Of a stretch of DNA of 21,875 bases, positions 15,251 to 21,815 are shown piece after piece. This DNA is from CAISIP01 sp039934375 (GTDB lineage: Bacteria > Pseudomonadota > Gammaproteobacteria > Burkholderiales > Burkholderiaceae_C): NCBI GenBank assembly GCA_039934375.1, contig JBDTMH010000053.1, positions 1 through 21,875 of the forward strand, written 5' to 3'. The notes under the pieces were generated by a model. That model had not been told where the DNA came from. It searched no databases and worked only from the letters and a program-made list of their open reading frames with translations. Both the position numbers and the translations under genes were made by a program. Within the stretch, counting starts at the first letter, position 1; every line of letters begins with the position of its first letter.

Positions 15251-15419
15251 GATCTGGTTTCCTTTCGTTGGGCTGCCGACGGGGGCAGCATCGTTGCGCA
15301 ATTGATTAGGGTAAACCCGGAATCTTTTGCGTTGATTAATTGTCATGCCGCAACGATGATCCGATAAGTAGCCAAAATTGCATTTAATAGTCCCACAGAT
15401 AGGACGACGGAGGTCACCC
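15251..15419. promoter_or_regulatory. Divergent azoR / lysR promoter region with repeated TTGATTA
   Basis: This 169-bp AT-richer gap holds TTGATTA at 15302-15308 and 15332-15338, exactly 30 bp or about three helical turns apart. It also holds GGGTAAACCC (15309-15318) and the dyad CGTTG (15330-15334) with CAACG (15351-15355). These are likely sites for the adjacent LysR protein, which would control azoR and itself. Confidence 0.5.
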
Positions 15420-16352
15420 ATGCAGGATTTCAACGACATGGCCTATTTCGCCGAAGTGGTGGACCGGGGTGGGTTCACCGCCGCCGGGCGCAGCCTCGCG
15501 ATTCCGAAGTCGCGTCTGTCGCGGCGCGTTGCAGAACTTGAGTCGCGCCTGGGTGCGCGCCTGCTGCAGCGCACCACCCGCAAGCTGTCGATGACCACTG
15601 TCGGCGAGCAGGTCTACCGGCACTGCGTGGCGATGCGCGAACAGGCCCAGGCCGTCGAAGAAGTGGTGGCGCAATCCCATACCGCACCCTGCGGCACGAT
15701 TCGCGTGGCCTGCCCGATCACGCTGGCCCAGACCACGATCGGGCCGCTGGTTTTCGCGTTCCTGGCGCGTTATCCGCAGGTGACCATCGACATGCGGATC
15801 AGCAACCGCGTCGTCGATCTGGTCGAGGAAGGTTTCGACGTGGCGCTACGGGTGCGTTCCACGCTGGACGACAGTGGCAGCATGGTGGTCAAGAACCTCG
15901 GGCCAACCTATACCTTGCTGGTGGCCAGCCCGGCCCTGCTCGCGCGCCAGGGCCGCCCCACCCAACCCCAGGATCTGACAGAGTTGGACACCGTCGGCAT
16001 GGCAGCCATCAACGGTCTCACGACATGGAGCCTGCGCGGCCCCGCCGGGGCGGCATTCACGCTCAGCCACCAACCCCGGCTGATCGCCGACGACCTGCTG
16101 ACACTGCTGCAAGCTGCCCGCGACGGTCTGGGCATGACCGTAGTGCCGGACTACATGTGCCACGACGAACTGCAGCGCGGCGAACTGGTGCTGGTGCTGC
16201 CCGGCTGGGCGCCACCCCCCGCCATCGTGCATGCGGTGTTCCCGTCGCGGCGCGGTCTGGTGCCGGCGGTGCGCCAGTTTCTGGATTTCCTGGGCGAAAT
16301 GCTCAAAGGCAGCAGCGCCGCCGTGTCACCAACCGCCGCTGCTCCCCGCTGA
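15420..16352 (+). CDS. LysR-type transcriptional regulator, probable regulator of azoR
   Basis: This 310-residue protein has an N-terminal helix-turn-helix (about residues 3-62, FNDMAYFAEVVDRGGFTAAG then SRLSRRVAELESRLGARLL) and a C-terminal substrate-binding domain from about residue 90. It belongs to the large group of LysR proteins that sit divergently from small redox enzymes. The ATG at 15420 has GGAGG 7 bp upstream. Its C-terminus is Ala/Ser-rich and ends 9 bp from the convergent HD gene. A quinone or electrophile effector would fit the pairing with azoR, but no effector can be read from the sequence. Confidence 0.9.
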   Translation: MQDFNDMAYFAEVVDRGGFTAAGRSLAIPKSRLSRRVAELESRLGARLLQRTTRKLSMTTVGEQVYRHCVAMREQAQAVEEVVAQSHTAPCGTIRVACPITLAQTTIGPLVFAFLARYPQVTIDMRISNRVVDLVEEGFDVALRVRSTLDDSGSMVVKNLGPTYTLLVASPALLARQGRPTQPQDLTELDTVGMAAINGLTTWSLRGPAGAAFTLSHQPRLIADDLLTLLQAARDGLGMTVVPDYMCHDELQRGELVLVLPGWAPPPAIVHAVFPSRRGLVPAVRQFLDFLGEMLKGSSAAVSPTAAAPR

Positions 16353-16361
16353 CGATGGCCT

Positions 16362-16940
16362 TCAGCGCATCGGCTCCTTGAGCACCGCCGGGTCGAACGG
16401 CGCGCGGCTGAACACCTTGCGCAGCATCGGCTCGAAGTGCGACAGGGGTTGGGTCGGGTAGTCCGGGTCGAACGCGTTCTGGTCGAAACGCTCGCAAAAA
16501 CGCATGCAGGCGTGGTACCACGGATGGTTGCGGTAAGTCAGGTGGCCGTTCGGGTCGCGGCCATAGTGCTGTGCGTAATACTGCATCTGGAACAGGCCAT
16601 GCATCTCCAGAATCCAGGTCACCTCGGCGCGCACATAGGGCCGGACGATGGCTGCCGCCAGCTGCGAGTGGTTCTCTGGTGCCAGTTCATCCCCCAGGTC
16701 GTGCACCAGCGCTGCGACGATGATCTCGATGTCCTCGCCGTCGGCCTCGGCGCGAGTCGCGCTTTGCAGCGAATGGGCCAGCCGGGTGACCTTGTAACCC
16801 TCAATCGAGCCGTCCAGGCGCTGAAGCGCCGTCAGCAACCGATCAGGCAAGGCACGGATGTACTGGTCCTCGAGTTTGTGCAGGAACTGGTACTCCTCCT
16901 GCGTGCCATGTTTCATCTCGATGAAGTCGACGGTTTCCAT
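16362..16940 (-). CDS. HD-domain diiron oxygenase candidate (PhnZ/TmpB-like)
   Basis: This 192-residue protein would usually be labelled an HD phosphohydrolase. It carries all six iron ligands of PhnZ-type mixed-valent diiron oxygenases: His56, His80-Asp81 (VHDLGD), His91 (ENHSQ), His114 (EMHG) and Asp153 (RFDQNAFDPD). The gap from the first ligand to the HD pair is 24 residues, the same as in PhnZ. Such enzymes cleave a hydroxylated C-P (PhnZ, TmpB) or C-C (MIOX) bond with O2. The substrate-gating pair Tyr24/Glu27 of PhnZ aligns with Ile46/Tyr49, so the substrate probably differs. The ATG at 16938-16940 has GGAG 9 nt upstream. It begins 31 bp after the oxygenase gene and is surely cotranscribed with it. 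Plain nucleotidase activity remains possible. Confidence 0.85.
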   Translation of the reverse strand: METVDFIEMKHGTQEEYQFLHKLEDQYIRALPDRLLTALQRLDGSIEGYKVTRLAHSLQSATRAEADGEDIEIIVAALVHDLGDELAPENHSQLAAAIVRPYVRAEVTWILEMHGLFQMQYYAQHYGRDPNGHLTYRNHPWYHACMRFCERFDQNAFDPDYPTQPLSHFEPMLRKVFSRAPFDPAVLKEPMR

Positions 16941-16971
16941 GAATACGAACTCCGGGTGGACAAAGGGAAGG

Positions 16972-18246
16972 TCAGACAGCGTGCGGGCCAAGCCGGCGGC
17001 TGAGCACGCGGTACAGACTGCGCGGGCTGTCCCGGTCAATGTAGCATCCCTGCAGCTGGCGGTGCCCTTCGGACGGGTTGAAGGAGGTGCGGCCATGCAG
17101 CACCCGGTTGTTGTCGAACATCATCAGCTGGCCCGCTTCGAGCCGGAACCGCAGCTCGAACCGGGGATCTTCCAGCAAGGTGCCGAAGCGCTTGCGCGCA
17201 CGGTGGTAGGCCCGGGTGTCATGCTCGGACATCAGCGGAATGTCGTCAAGCCGCGGGCTGTAGAAGACACCGACCATAGTGCCCATGCCGTCGAGTTCGA
17301 TCATCGGTTGCACCGCCACCAGGCAAGTGTCGGCATCGCGGTATTCGAAGCGTACCGGCACGCTGGCCAGCAGGCGGAAACCTTCCGGGTCTTCCTGCTG
17401 CAGCTGCTGCGCCACGGCCAGGCTGTCGACCAGCGTGGACAAGCCGCCGGAGGTCTCGTTCTGCAGGCAGTGCAGCAACTGGATGCCGGGCACCGGGTTG
17501 CGGTAGGGGTTGTCGGTGTGCGGGCCGAGTGCCACTGGCCGATACGCCAGGTCGGTCGAATCCGGGCGTGAATAGACCTCGAAATAGCTGCCGAAATTGG
17601 TTTCCCGCACGTAGCCGAAACGCCGCGCAATCGACAGGATGGAATCGGGCTGCGTCGGCGTGTCGTGAATCAGCAGGAAGCCGCGTTCGACATATTCCTT
17701 CAGCGCGCGCACCAGCACGGCATCGTCCTGCAACGCGTCCCACCGGTAGACCGGTTGGGGCGAGAGATCGGCCTGCCAGGGCAATTGCGCTGGACAAGCT
17801 TCGTCCTGCACCGAGGCATCCAGCAGCTCCTGTGGATCGAAATAGCCAGAAAAGCCGTCGCTGAACGCCAGAAAAAGACCGGCGCCTGCCAATCGCGCTT
17901 CGGTCAGTGCAAGGTCATCTGGCAACCGGTGGGGGTTCATCAACCGCTGGCCGGTTACCGCATCACGCTGGGTCGCGTCGGCGCTGCGCGCGCGCAGCCA
18001 CAAGGCAGGCATGACCGTGTCGGACGCACCATCACGCAGTACCACCTGCGGTGACGGCGCATCACCCAGAACATGGATCGCCCTTGCGCTCAGGGAATCG
18101 CCTGCGGCGTTGGCGGCCGCCAGTCCGAATCCATCGCCGGGCGTTGCTACGGACGCGCACGCGGCCCGGGTTGCGCCGACGGACTCGCTCCATGTGTCCG
18201 GTGCCGCTGGAACTGCGGCGTCGACCGGAACGCTTGCTGCTTGCAT
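16972..18246 (-). CDS. Gamma-butyrobetaine hydroxylase-like Fe(II)/2-oxoglutarate oxygenase (TmpA-like)
   Basis: This 424-residue cytoplasmic oxygenase has a GBBH-like N-terminal domain (about 55-145, DUF971 type) and a TauD-fold catalytic domain. Iron ligands are His243 and Asp245 (GPHTDNP) and His384 (VLHGRTSF); Arg396 should bind 2-oxoglutarate. The aromatic cage that holds the trimethylammonium group in human BBOX1 (Tyr177, Trp181, Tyr194) is kept in character as Phe218, Phe222 and Tyr235. Residues near the other end of the substrate differ: Asn191 and Tyr205 become Asp232 and Asn246. The zinc Cys ligands of the N-terminal domain are absent. About 50 Ala-rich residues precede it, unusual for the family. 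The start has GGAG 8 nt upstream. Followed by the HD gene after 31 bp, it resembles tmpA-tmpB. Confidence 0.88.
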   Translation of the reverse strand: MQAASVPVDAAVPAAPDTWSESVGATRAACASVATPGDGFGLAAANAAGDSLSARAIHVLGDAPSPQVVLRDGASDTVMPALWLRARSADATQRDAVTGQRLMNPHRLPDDLALTEARLAGAGLFLAFSDGFSGYFDPQELLDASVQDEACPAQLPWQADLSPQPVYRWDALQDDAVLVRALKEYVERGFLLIHDTPTQPDSILSIARRFGYVRETNFGSYFEVYSRPDSTDLAYRPVALGPHTDNPYRNPVPGIQLLHCLQNETSGGLSTLVDSLAVAQQLQQEDPEGFRLLASVPVRFEYRDADTCLVAVQPMIELDGMGTMVGVFYSPRLDDIPLMSEHDTRAYHRARKRFGTLLEDPRFELRFRLEAGQLMMFDNNRVLHGRTSFNPSEGHRQLQGCYIDRDSPRSLYRVLSRRLGPHAV

Positions 18247-18366
18247 GAAAGGCTCTCCAAATGATGAATGACGTAGGTTCGCGATCGATATCGAAGACCG
18301 CGAAAGTGGCCAGGCGAGTGTGCGCGAATGCCTGCGCAGGATCAAACCAACAAACTTTCATCGCCA

Positions 18367-18383
18367 CATTAGTCTGGCTAATG
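18367..18383. promoter_or_regulatory. GcvA-type operator CATTAG-N5-CTAATG upstream of the oxygenase/HD pair
   Basis: CATTAG (18367-18372) and CTAATG (18378-18383) are perfect inverted arms around TCTGG, 120 bp upstream of the oxygenase start. The 17-bp layout equals the site at 7581-7597 beside the GcvA-type regulator. CTAAT is the known recognition core of GcvA proteins. No other copy was noticed in the gaps of the window. Confidence 0.7.
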
Positions 18384-18448
18384 GCTGAGCGATAAATCAT
18401 CCGCGGATGGGGCTCCCCGGCCTCGCGGCGAAACGGGCAAAGAGGAGC

Positions 18449-18501
18449 GCGCAGGCGCCGGCCCGCGCTGACAAAGGGGGGCGCAGGCGCCGGCCCGCGC
18501 T
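18449..18501. repeat. Two perfect 21-bp direct repeats at the end of the XRE-cupin gene
   Basis: A 21-bp unit beginning GCGCAGGCGCC occurs at 18449-18469 and identically at 18481-18501, a period of 32 bp. The right copy overlaps the stop codon (18500-18502) of the minus-strand regulator. Each unit is very GC-rich and can fold on itself through GGCGCC/GCCGGC. On the minus strand the spacer reads CCCCCTTTGT. It may act as a terminator or be a small replication-slippage duplication. Confidence 0.6.
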
Positions 18502-19129
18502 AATAATGGGGCGGTGTGATGACCCACAACACCCGGGTCGGTGTTGCACCCGGATTGGCACAGCGGTGCACTTCCACACTCTTGAAGGAGAAGCTGTCGC
18601 CCTCCTGCAAGCGGAAATATCGGCCCGACACCCACAAATCGAGTGTTCCGGACAATACGTAGCCTGCCTCTGCGCCATCGTGCGTGTAGTTCTCGCTGTC
18701 GGCGCCCGGATCTATCGTGCTCAGCAGCAGCTCCAGCGGCCCGCTCAGACTGGGCGACAGCAGCTCCTCTGCAATTCCCAGCCCGGTGAACGACATGCGC
18801 CTGCGCTTGCCTGCGCGCACGACGATGTCGTTTTCCGCCGGGTCGCCCAGCGCCTGGCCCTGGAAAAACCAGTTCATGTGCACGCCCAGCGCGTCGCTTA
18901 CCTTCTTGAGCACGCCAATGGGCAAGCGCGACTGGTTGCGCTCGAGCTGGCTCAGGTAGCTGACCGATATGCCGGCCTTGTCGGCCACTTCGCGCAGCGT
19001 CAGATTCTTGACCTGGCGCAGCTCGCGCAACTGCTCCCCGATGGCAGCCTCCGGGTCCTGCCTGCCCGGCGTGGCGATCGCGCCGGCTACCGGGTCGGGC
19101 GACTGTCGCAGCAAGGACTGGATCGACAT
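18500..19129 (-). CDS. XRE-family regulator with C-terminal cupin domain
   Basis: This 209-residue transcription factor has an XRE helix-turn-helix (about residues 30-85, LRELRQVKNLTLREVADKAG then SYLSQLERNQSRLPIGVLKKVSDALG) and a small cupin effector domain (about 135-205), the architecture of PuuR-like regulators of amine and amino-acid use. The start follows AGGAGGA, which overlaps the stop codon of the flavin dehydrogenase gene; only 9 bp separate the two, so they are cotranscribed and probably translationally coupled. It is likely to sense a pathway metabolite and to act on the divergent promoter at 21608-21815, where repeated TGAAAAATTC-like elements occur. Confidence 0.92.
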   Translation of the reverse strand: MSIQSLLRQSPDPVAGAIATPGRQDPEAAIGEQLRELRQVKNLTLREVADKAGISVSYLSQLERNQSRLPIGVLKKVSDALGVHMNWFFQGQALGDPAENDIVVRAGKRRRMSFTGLGIAEELLSPSLSGPLELLLSTIDPGADSENYTHDGAEAGYVLSGTLDLWVSGRYFRLQEGDSFSFKSVEVHRCANPGATPTRVLWVITPPHY

Positions 19130-19138
19130 CGTCTCCTC

Positions 19139-21607
19139 CTAACCCTGCGCCTGCGCCATGCCGGCATCGCGCACGCGCAGGCTCTTCGGGTCGTACCACC
19201 CGGCCAACGACGGCTGCGCGGCGAACCGCTCGCCTGCGACTTCGATCTCGTAGCGGCCGCGCAAGACAGCATCCCGGTCGGCAGCACCTTCGGGCACGGA
19301 CACATAACCCATGCCCAGCGAACGTCCCAGCGTGTGGCCGAACATGCCCGACGTGATGCGCCCGACGATGGCCCCGTCGCGCCAGATCGGCTCGTTGTGG
19401 TACAGCAATGGCATCGGGTCGTCCAGCGCGAACTGCACCAGGCGCCGCGACAGGCCCTGTTCGCGTTGTTGCAGCAGCGCCTCGCGTCCGATGAAGCCGT
19501 CCGGCTTGGACCAGGCGACCGCAAAACCCAGGCCGGCCTGCAGTGGCGTGTCCTCGTCGCTGATGTCGTGGCCCCAGTGGCGATAAGCCTTTTCGGTGCG
19601 CAATACGTTGAGCGCGTGGTAGCCGGCCAGCCGCAGCCCCAGCGGTTCGCCCTCGGCCATCAGCGCGTCGAACACCCCTGGTGCAAATTCGGTCGGGATA
19701 TACAGCTCCCAGCCCAATTCGCCGACATAGGTGATGCGGCTCGCGCGCACCCGCGCATAGGCCAGATCGATCACCTGTGAACTGCCGAACGGGAAAGCTG
19801 CGTTGGACAGATCCGCGTCGGTCAGGCGCAACAACAGTTCACGCGAGCGAGGCCCCATGACGCTGAGCACCGCCATGCCCGAGCTGACGTCGACGACGAT
19901 GGCCCGCGCATCCGACGGCAGCTGGCGCTGCAGCCAGGCCAGGTCGCGGGTATGGGTGGCGGCGGCGGTGACGATCAGGTACCGATCGCTGGCTTCGCGG
20001 GTGACGGTCAGGTCGGCTTCGATGCCGCCGCGCTCGTTGAGCCACTGGGTGTAGACGATGCGTCCCACCGGCACCGCGACATCGTTGGCGCAGATGCGAT
20101 TCAGCACGGCCTCGGCATCCGGGCCCTGGAGCAGGAATTTGGCGAACGAGGATTGGTCGAACAGGCCGACACCGGTGCGTACCGCCGCGCATTCGCGCGC
20201 GCAGTGGTCGAACCAGTTCTGGCGCCCGTAGCTGTATTCGTATTCGGCGGTTGTGCCCTCAGGCGCAAACCAGTTGGCCCGCTCCCAACCCGCTGTTTCG
20301 CCGAAACAGGCGCCACGCGCCAGCAGACGATCGTGCAGGATCGAGCGACGCACGCCGCGCGCGGTTTCGGGTTGGCGGAACGGCCAGTGCATCGCGTACA
20401 GCAGGCCCAACGCCTCGACGGTACGGTCCTTCAGGTAACGGCGATTGCGCTGAAATGGCATGCAGCGGCGCACGTCCACGTCCCACAGGTCCATCGGCGG
20501 ATGGCCGTCGATCACCCAGTCGGCCAGCACCTTTCCGGCGCCACCGGCGGACTGGATGCCAATCGAATTGAAGCCGGCGGCGACGTACAGGTTGCGCAGC
20601 TCAGGTGTTTCGCCCAGCAGGTAACGATCATCGGGCGTGAAACTCTCGGGCCCGTTGAAGAACAGGTTGATACCGGTGTTCGCAAGTGCTGGCACACGCT
20701 GCATGGCGCTGGTCAGCAAGGGCTCGATGTGTTCCAGGTCGTCCGGCAATTGATCGAAGCAAAAAGTCTCGGGGATGCCCGACATGCCCCACGGTTTGGA
20801 GATCGGCTCGAACCAGCCCACCAGCAGCTTGCCGGCGTCTTCCTTGAAATAGGCACAGCCGTCGGGGTCGCGCAGCACCGGCAGGTCGGACGTCAGGCCG
20901 GCCATCGGTTCGGTCACGATGTAGAAATGTTCGGCCGCATGCAGCGGCAGCGTGACGCCGGCCCGTGCACCCAGACCATGGGCCCACATGCCGGCGCAGT
21001 TGATCACGATCTCGGCGCCGATCTCGCCTTGCGCCGTGCGAACGCCGGTCGCGCGCCCGTCCTTGACCACAATCTCGTCGACCTGGCAGTTCTCGAAGAT
21101 CTTGACGCCGCGGCTCTTCGCGCCCTTGGCCAGCGCCTGCGTGGTGTCGATCGGATTCGTGCGGCCGTCCTTGGGCAGAAAGACGCCGCCGACCAGGTCA
21201 TCGGTGTGCACGCCGGGCCATTTGTCGGCGACCTCGGATGCGCTCAGCGTGTGCACTTCCAGGCCGAAACACTTGGCCATGGAGGCGCCGCGCCGCAGTT
21301 CCTCGAAACGCGCGGCATTGGTCGCCACCGCGATCGAGCCGGTCTGCCGGAATCCGGTTGCTTGCCCGGTTTCGGCTTCCAGCGATGCATACAGACCGGT
21401 GGTGTATTGCGCCAACCTTGTCATGTTGTAGGTCGCGCGCAACTGCCCGACCAGCCCCGCGGCATGCCAGGTGGTGCCGCAGGTCAGTTGCCGGCGCTCA
21501 AGCAAGACCACATCGGTCCAGCCGCGCTGGCTCAAGTGGTAAGCAACGCTGCAACCGACGATGCCGCCTCCGACGATGACGACGCGAGCGTGTTTCGGCA
21601 AATCCAT
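19139..21607 (-). CDS. GcvT-fused FAD-dependent dehydrogenase (dimethylglycine/sarcosine dehydrogenase type)
   Basis: This 822-residue enzyme probably removes an N-methyl group from a methylated amine such as dimethylglycine or sarcosine, passing it to tetrahydrofolate. The N-terminal half is an FAD oxidase fold: VVIVGGGIVGCS (residues 9-20), Glu37 at the end of the second strand, and TCGTTWHAAG, whose His48 is at the position that carries covalent FAD in dimethylglycine dehydrogenase. A central FAO_M domain follows (about 380-430). The C-terminal half (about 435-820) is a GcvT folate domain with YVGELGWELYIP and the final barrel. Length is normal and the frame intact. The start has AAGGA 6 nt upstream. 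The XRE-cupin gene follows after 9 bp. It starts divergently from a paralogue at 21816. Substrate assignment is inference. Confidence 0.92.
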   Translation of the reverse strand: MDLPKHARVVIVGGGIVGCSVAYHLSQRGWTDVVLLERRQLTCGTTWHAAGLVGQLRATYNMTRLAQYTTGLYASLEAETGQATGFRQTGSIAVATNAARFEELRRGASMAKCFGLEVHTLSASEVADKWPGVHTDDLVGGVFLPKDGRTNPIDTTQALAKGAKSRGVKIFENCQVDEIVVKDGRATGVRTAQGEIGAEIVINCAGMWAHGLGARAGVTLPLHAAEHFYIVTEPMAGLTSDLPVLRDPDGCAYFKEDAGKLLVGWFEPISKPWGMSGIPETFCFDQLPDDLEHIEPLLTSAMQRVPALANTGINLFFNGPESFTPDDRYLLGETPELRNLYVAAGFNSIGIQSAGGAGKVLADWVIDGHPPMDLWDVDVRRCMPFQRNRRYLKDRTVEALGLLYAMHWPFRQPETARGVRRSILHDRLLARGACFGETAGWERANWFAPEGTTAEYEYSYGRQNWFDHCARECAAVRTGVGLFDQSSFAKFLLQGPDAEAVLNRICANDVAVPVGRIVYTQWLNERGGIEADLTVTREASDRYLIVTAAATHTRDLAWLQRQLPSDARAIVVDVSSGMAVLSVMGPRSRELLLRLTDADLSNAAFPFGSSQVIDLAYARVRASRITYVGELGWELYIPTEFAPGVFDALMAEGEPLGLRLAGYHALNVLRTEKAYRHWGHDISDEDTPLQAGLGFAVAWSKPDGFIGREALLQQREQGLSRRLVQFALDDPMPLLYHNEPIWRDGAIVGRITSGMFGHTLGRSLGMGYVSVPEGAADRDAVLRGRYEIEVAGERFAAQPSLAGWYDPKSLRVRDAGMAQAQG

Positions 21608-21815
21608 GACAGTCCTTTATTGAAAAATTCCTGAAAATTTACACAAACAAGAATTTTCCAGATATTATTTCACAATTGGCGTGCGGCATCCACATTTGAT
21701 TGCAGTCTTCGCGCAACCCGCGGTGATGGGCAAACAAGCCGGCATCCACAGGCGGCGGACGTTCCCGACAGGGGCGCCGCTGGTGACGGAAATCTGGGGC
21801 GCGACGGAGACAGGC
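21608..21815. promoter_or_regulatory. Divergent promoter region with repeated TGAAAAATTC elements
   Basis: Between the two flavin dehydrogenases, TGAAAAATTCCTG (21621-21633) is matched at 11 of 13 positions by the reverse complement of CAAGAATTTTCCA (21648-21660). A related TGAAAATTT lies between them (21632-21640). This AT-rich cluster stands out from the GC-rich surroundings and is a likely operator, most simply for the XRE-cupin regulator. Further right, CGGCATCCACA occurs twice (21684-21694 and 21740-21750). TATTAT at 21664-21669 could be a -10 for the rightward gene. Confidence 0.55.

Noticed and set aside
18407..19780. Plus-strand open frame antisense to the XRE-cupin and flavin dehydrogenase genes
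   Set aside because: It crosses two real, coupled genes on the other strand and has no domain signal.
19952..21634. 560-codon plus-strand open frame antisense to the flavin dehydrogenase
   Set aside because: It is a shadow: low-complexity composition and no motifs, while the minus frame has every family hallmark.
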